From assembly GCA_036346375.1 (NCBI GenBank), contig CM070514.1, positions 18,008,463 through 18,072,462 of the forward strand: a stretch of DNA of 64,000 bases, in the 5' to 3' direction. The stretch's first letter is position 1, and every line of letters starts with the position of its first letter. Made by a program: the position numbers and the translations under genes. The notes under the pieces are model-generated. The model saw only the letters and a program-made list of their open reading frames with translations, was not told where the DNA came from and searched no databases. The DNA comes from Guadua angustifolia (Eukaryota; Streptophyta; Magnoliopsida; Poales; Poaceae). Below are positions 57,917 to 64,000 of the stretch, piece after piece.

Positions 57917-60213
57917 TATATAACGATATGTGTGTTATTTGTATATGAGCCTGTAATGTCATCCTTACATTGATAATGTTTGGGAATCTTATCTTGGAAC
58001 TTGATTTTTTGTTACTTTTGCATGGCTCAATTAAAAGAGTGAGTTAAGAAATATTTACTACCATATGTCATTTCTATTATGGTTTAAAGATTTCTTCGTG
58101 CATTGAGGCTATGATAAGCACCTATTGGTTGATCCATTAGGGGCATGTATTTGGGCCTTTGTCGATGTCGTCATTAATTATATTGGTATCATATTGGGTT
58201 CTTGAGGATTTATTGTCTTCTGTTGTTTTTGAAGTTTAGGGATAGGGATGGTATAGATGTGTGATTAAGAATGTTTTTCATGCATTGCCATTTGATTATG
58301 AATATGGGTTTATGACTGATTTACAAAGGCATGAATGCTTCATGTTCTATTTTGGATTTGGTCTAGTTTGTCTAAGCTGGTTTATGTATGCTTCTAGCTC
58401 AATTGCTACAAATTCCTTATGTGATATCTGTGATCCAAAAGGTCTTCTTGTGCAAAGTGATTAATGTATGCGTGTAGATACTGAGTTGTCTAAAACAAAT
58501 TGATCTCGCTTACTAATGGAGTTTTATATTATTGAGATACGAGTTAATGTTACGTTAGTATCAAGTGATCTATTTATGCTTACATGTTGCCTTACAAGTT
58601 CTAGTGATGAAATGGTTGTTGGAGGTGCTCGTGCATGCTTATGTTTGAATTCGATGTGATTAATGTGTGTGTGTGTGTATATATATATGCAGTTGGTTAA
58701 ATGAATAGCTATTGAGCGATGCTGATAGTGTTTTGTATTGTTGGGATAGGGAGTAATGTGTATCATTAGAATTTTGTATGCTTTTACTTAACCATGCTAC
58801 TTTAATTCCCGATGAGTTGGTGACTGTGATAATCGTGCTCTTGCCCTTTCATGGGTTGTTTGATTCTCTAGGGTTGGAGGTCCCTAATACCGCAATCGGG
58901 CCGTCAGTTATCGCGGAGGCTAAAGGCAAGTACCTTTTGATGAGTGTGGCATGATAGAGTGATGCTCGCTTCTTATTGCGAATTAACCGTATTATAGGAA
59001 GGTTACATTTTGGTATTATGTTCTACTCATGAATATGACTAGATTTAACGAGACTTATAAGTTCAGGAACGTGAAGTTATGTTAATAATCATGTATTGGT
59101 GTATGTTATGAGAGTGCAACCGGTACTGTTGTCCATGTCAATTGCATAATTGCATTCATGATGGAGGAGGTGACTCATTCTGATGGGGCCTCTGTGCTCA
59201 CACGTAGTGAGCACAAAAGTCCTACCTCGTAGTCCTACACACGCGAGTGTGTGGGAGCGAGTCAGTAAGAGTAGGCACCCTCCACGGGATGGAGGGGGAT
59301 GAGAGGGTGCACACCGATGGGTGTGCACTCAGCCATACCGGTATAGGCATTAAAAGGTGCATTTGAGCATTCCAGCATATTTGTATTGCATAGCGTTGCA
59401 CTTAATGGCTCTTGTGGTGAATGGTAAGGTGTGGAGGTAACTCCCCCAAAATTGTTTAAATAAGTTGCGTGCCAAATTTCTTGTATATGTTTTATTGGAT
59501 GCATTGCATGGTAAAGCTAATGGTGAATGGCATCAGATGACCTTTGGGTTGAGGGTAAATTACAGGTTAAGAATGGATCTGGTCGTGGACTCGTCCAATG
59601 TGGTCTAATGAGGTATGTGAAATTCGTGAAATAGGTAGTTGATGAGGTAACTAATAGTGATTTCTTCTTTTTGTTATACGTGTTAATTTAGTATTCCAAA
59701 ATATGGACACGTTTATGATTTACCCATGTTAACTGATATTGATATTGCTATTTTGTTGTACTTGCTGAGTCTTCGACTCACGTTTCTTTTTGTAAATGTG
59801 TGTAGGTTCTCTGAAGTCGGCATGCTGGGATGGGAGTAGTAGCACGTCACGGCTTATCACCATAGTTTCAATTTTAGCTTTGTGCTTTCAAACTTAATGA
59901 GCTCATGTTTTGTAATAATTAATTTGTGGGAGTTATCTTGTGCTTGCTTGGGGTCATGGGGGTTGGTTGATACCATGACCCATGTTTGTTCTTGATCGGT
60001 TCCTTTAGTTGCTTATGATATTGTTATGTTAAATGTTATCTTTTGTCTGCTGAGTGGATGTCCTAGATTTGGGGGAGGTGCTGTCGAAATTTCTAATAAT
60101 TTCGGTATGTTGCTAAACAATTTAGTTGTATGGCTAAATGGTTCGAGTGTCTCGTGCTATCTGTTGGGTTCGTGAGGGTGTAACATTGAGGAACGGGGTG
60201 CGAGGTGTTCTGA
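56801..60213 (+). mobile_element. Probable solo LTR, 3.4 kb, nested in LTR copy B
   Basis: It begins TGTAATACCGC and is flanked by GATAT on both sides (56796-56800 and 60214-60218). The surrounding sequence rejoins correctly when it is removed, as the tandem copy at 56550-56580 shows. The right end (GGTGTTCTGA) lacks the usual CA and may be mutated; an alternative natural end, GGGTGTAACA, lies about 30 bp earlier. A TATA box (gtataaaagg) at about 57026 precedes a GC-rich transcribed-type region. No retrotransposon protein is encoded. Confidence 0.7.
57862..57912. repeat. TA dinucleotide microsatellite
   Basis: About 25 uninterrupted TA units inside the nested LTR. A shorter TG/TA run is at 58660-58690. 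Confidence 0.97.
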
Positions 60214-62189
60214 GATATCATATGTCAAGACTCGGTCAATAGCTTGCAATAATAGACATGTGGTTGTATGATTAGCTTAGGTCAATAGCTTGCAATGTTA
60301 AGTTCTTAATTGATCGAGGCAAGACTTCCAATTATTAACTCATACCACTCTCACTCACACATCAACATACCAACCCAATATCACACAGATCCACCATGGC
60401 ACACAATCTCTTGCCACTTGCTTTTGTCTAAATCATTTACCACCCTAGTTAATTATTATGTAACACATGCCATCAACAACTCAACATCATTGTATGACAA
60501 CACATGACACATTCTTTTATAAACATGTTCCATATTTCATTAGTCAAATTGAATTTGCTCCTTCAAAAGATAGTTGACATCTATTAGCGACCAACTAATA
60601 ATTAGCCATTCTATTGTGAAAAAAATCATGGCATACAAATGACAAGATAATTATAATTCAATTGGGTTGAATAGCTAATTCGTAAATTATTTAAAAGCAG
60701 ATCCAATAATAAAATATTATGTAGTAGATTAAAACAAATTAGCATTTATAAAACTAGATTCAACCTGGTTAAAGCACAACTTGCCTTGGAACAACTCATG
60801 ATCTTGGCCTTATACTTGAGTTAACTTTTCACATTCGAATGCTCCTAGTACTTCAACGTCTCTACGCGAATCGAGAAGCAATAACAACAAACTATAAACT
60901 AGAGGCAAAACAAACTCCAAAAATCAAATAAAATTCAACAAAATAAAGAGCTTGAATTTAGAAAAATTTAAAAATTTAAATCATCTCAATCAAAGCTCGT
61001 ATAAAGGAGAACAGACACTTGAAATATTAAAAATAAAGAAAAAGAATATTAAAAGATTTTTCTAATATTTTGGAATTGTTTTTTAAAGGAAACCGATTTA
61101 TGACATCACTGCTGACATCATCAACTATTTTAATTTCCTACCAAATTATTTTTGAAAAGAAAAACCACAGCAAAAGTTTTTGAAAAGAAAAACCAATGCA
61201 GAAGCTTACATGTAGGCCCCACATGTCAAACCTTGCTGACATCATGTTGACGTCATTGCGTCACGTGACGAGATATAGACGTAGCCATGTTGCTCGGCGG
61301 CACTATAGGCCCATAGGGTCATCAGTAGTGACAACTACGGGTACCTCCGATGAGATCTCAGTTAGGCACACACAATGATGCAGTCTGCTTCCCCTCTAGC
61401 AACCTAGAATGGCGGTGGCGGCACGGCACTCCAGTGGCGGATTGACGGCAACAAGGTGCGAACTAGGCAGATCAGAGTAAGGTGAACCCAATGGACGTAG
61501 GCTCGGGCCTCGAGGTTCACTAACAACGGCGAAATCAATGATCTTCCCTAATGGCGGCACTTGCACAAACCTCTAAAATCAGGCGAGACAACAGTGAATA
61601 GAGGCAAATAGATCTAGGGCTTTGGTTCCTTGAGTCACAATAGTCTCAGTGTGCGTTAAATTGGCCTTGACATCCTCACCTTGGTTGGCACACAAGTAGA
61701 GTCCGCGGTGGACACAGTAGGCACGCCGTGTCCACACTGGACTCGGACGAGGGGAGGTTGACAAGCAAGCCTCATTTGTTAGTCTCACGCGGCATGGAGA
61801 CAGCTTGAATGGGCTAGGCCAAGCGATGAGCTTACGTGGCAAAGAAAAGGAATGGACCAGACCGAAGGTTTTGGCCCAAACTGAAATCTGTTTTTACAAA
61901 TCATTTTTCAATTAAAATAATTATAGAAATTCAAATAGCTTGAAATAAATAGCAAAAATACTTGAAAAATTCTATGAAATACTTTGAGACATTTAAAACT
62001 CAAATAACATATTTTTAGAAAAATTTTACTTAAACTTTCCCATATTTAAATACTATTTTCAAGAAAGTTAATTCAAAATATTATTTAAATTCCAAATAAA
62101 ATCTAAAAATTCTCAAAATAATAAATTACATAAAAATAGATTAAGGAAAAATTTGGGATGTCACATAACCCTAGAACCCAAAATCATTG

Positions 62190-63340
62190 ATGCAAATCGA
62201 TCTCTATGACATGTCGGCTCACCGCTCACATATCATACATCAAGGCCATACATCAAGGCTCACAAAAGCATTAATGTGGACTTGGTCCATACATCAAGGC
62301 CCACCTGTTAGCCTCTAATCCTCTTTCCTAATTTTCCTTTAATTCAAAAATTCTAAAAATTAGTGGACCCCACCGTCAGCCACACATACCCTCTCTCCTG
62401 TGTTAATTTGCTTATTTTCTTTCCGCACCAAACTTGTGAAACCTTGTTCTCCTTCATACAATCTTCGATTGAGCTCATTCAAGTTTCTAAATTCAGCTAA
62501 AATCAAACCCTACCTCTAGTACTATATAATCTCAATTTGGAGTTTATGTGAATTGTCTTTTTAATTTTTGTTTTTATTCATATTTTCTCTCTCATTAGAT
62601 GTTGATGATTCCGGAAGATCAGTCGATTGAAATAAAGACAAAGGTAATCAAAGACCAAGAGAACAACCAAATAAAGTATAGCCAAGCCAAGTTATTACCT
62701 TGATCATGTTGAATCCATGTTTGTAAAAGTATTTTGTTTCATATCAAATTACGTGCTACTTCTATAACAATGTTATATGCTGGGAGAAGCTATATACCTA
62801 CTTGTCTTTTTGCCACCTTATTTATTGAATGCCATGTATCTATTTTTACCATAGGTTGGGTTATTATTAGTTGGACATAATTGCACTACCGTAGCTATGC
62901 TAGATATATTTAGTTGTATGACAGGCTCATATCATATGATGATTTATGATAATCTTGACTTAATGAGATATGGAATCACGGTGGTTAGCTACTATTGTAA
63001 AAATTTGTTGTGCTATGACAAGGTTTGCCATTGGTCTTGGTTAAACAAAATGGTTTTCACTCGAGCGAGTGATCGTGTAGTAAATCAGGTGCGATTAGAA
63101 CATTTAGAATGGCAATGTTTTACCTAGAAATGACTAAAGATTTAATCTTGTGCACCATTCAACTAGGCCTAAATGTAAAACCTATCATAATAAACTATCC
63201 AGTATGCGATGGACCTGGTATAATAAACTGTTATATACTTGTGCTCCTCTACAGGGTTGATGCGGATATTCATATGTTAAGTACTTTTTGATTTAATATC
63301 TTAATTAACTAGAAAGAATTATTAAGCCACATCTATAAAA
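62190..63340 (+). repeat. Large gypsy LTR copy C (partial)
   Basis: Order and wording match copy A on the same strand: ggtccatacatcaaggccca, then attgagctcattcaagtttc, then accttgatcatgttgaatcc, then gaatgccatgta. The copy is diverged, and its end is not defined. Confidence 0.6.
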
Positions 63341-64000
63341 AGGTGAATTTGTTCTATATGCAATTTACATTATTATATGAGAATAGCAGGTCATTACTTG
63401 TTGTTAGGTACGAAGAATGGCTAAGCATCAAATGGAGTTTAATTATGTTGATGGACATTGGTGGAACCCAGCAGGAGGCGAGGGAGGACGGGAGCCACAT
63501 AGAAATCCCAGAAGATGCACATGGCCCTTGTAGCCAAAGAGGCCCAAGTGGGAGCAAGCCTATATAGCCAATGTGCAAGGAGGCAAGGCCCAAGCCCAAT
63601 TCGGATAGGACAAAGAAATAAAGGAGGAGATAAGACCAACTGGATTTGGAGAGCAAAAGAGGCCAAATCAGAATGCCAGACCAGTCGGACCTAAAAATAC
63701 CATATATAGACTTGGATTGCGGTGTTTTCATACTTTTTTGAAAGCTTAGAATGTCATCTCTATTTTTCTTCATTACTAGACAACCATAATCGGCTTCCTT
63801 CTATCTTTAAATTGGCTAACAAGTATCAGTTTTTAGATTAGCTAAATTAGATTAGTAATTTGGGTTAGAGATAGAGTCCAAGAAGGTGGAACCCACCTTG
63901 GCTGGCCTAGGCCATGTTGCATGCCCCTTAGTCCTTTTATATATTTGTGTATTCTCTATTATAAACTAAGACCATGTTATTTTCATGATAGCTAATATTG
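63341..64000 (+). other. LTR-like sequence running off the right edge
   Basis: The stretch with ggcccaagcccaattcgg, a TATA-like ccatatatagac at about 63700 and a later ttatatatttgtgtattctc looks like the promoter and leader part of a gypsy LTR. No protein is recognised, and the element continues beyond the window. Confidence 0.4.

Larger units (their letters stand above)
55633..62165 (-). repeat. Large gypsy LTR copy B, split by another element
   Basis: On the minus strand it begins TGTGACATCCCAAA at 62165 and ends GTGCAGTATACA at 55633. Removing the inserted 56801-60213 and its duplication leaves about 3.1 kb. No internal domains or partner LTR are seen, so it may be a solo LTR, but the 5 bases flanking each end (cttta, taacc) do not match. 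It contains a tandem duplication of 234 bp (see 56360-56800). Confidence 0.65.

Noticed and set aside
60174..60184. GGGTGTAACA as the right end of the nested LTR
   Set aside because: It has a natural LTR ending but no matching target repeat. GATAT at 60214 fits the left flank and the rejoined host sequence better.

Overview
This is a transposon-rich stretch of a grass (Poaceae) nuclear genome. The clues are nested LTR retrotransposons with typical plant primer sites, CACTA, MULE and hAT elements of grass type, GC-rich coding exons set in AT-rich DNA, and one spliced plant transcription-factor gene. One 100-base run of N (8845-8944) is an assembly gap. I cannot name the species.

The only gene that looks intact is on the minus strand at 22120-26405. 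It is a tesmin/TSO1-like CXC (CPP/TCX) transcription factor with eight coding exons, 1800 coding bases and a 599-residue product. A TATA box lies at 27616-27623 and a perfect E2F-type site farther upstream. A tRNA-Tyr-like gene with a 13-base intron, damaged stems and a UUA anticodon lies at 15474-15559.

Layout: 1-2090 is the end of a CACTA element carrying a broken transposase N-terminus. A short MITE follows (2352-2736), then unassigned DNA. From 4569 to 8844 there is probable LTR-type, GC-rich DNA without recognisable protein. A degenerate Ty1/copia element with clean 5-bp target duplications occupies 9737-15306. The tRNA follows, then a 5.8-kb MULE (15595-21377) that carries GRF zinc-finger and plant-mobile-domain genes and several tandem-repeat blocks. 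The TCX gene comes next. At 27970-28971 a probable hAT-type element contains a broken fragment of an LRR receptor-like gene.

From 29218 onward it is nested transposons. A CACTA end is followed by a Tat-type Ty3/gypsy element (about 29485-44305). Its 5' LTR is split by a young gag-only gypsy element (29979-35617, minus) and its internal region by a solo LTR (37607-40679). It is cut off at 44305 against a Maximus/SIRE-type copia element. That element is in turn interrupted by a hAT element (45784-46450), by CACTA-type sequence containing a DExH helicase exon (from 47302), and by a solo LTR packed with 105-bp repeats (50003-51371).

The right end (52640-64000) holds three diverged copies of one large gypsy LTR family in mixed orientation. 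One of them is split by yet another probable solo LTR (56801-60213). Apart from the TCX gene, nearly everything reflects transposon insertion, gene-fragment capture, LTR-LTR recombination and decay. I found no convincing new multi-gene system. The most unusual items are the suppressor-type tRNA, the gene-carrying MULE and the extra reading frame of the gag-only retrotransposon.
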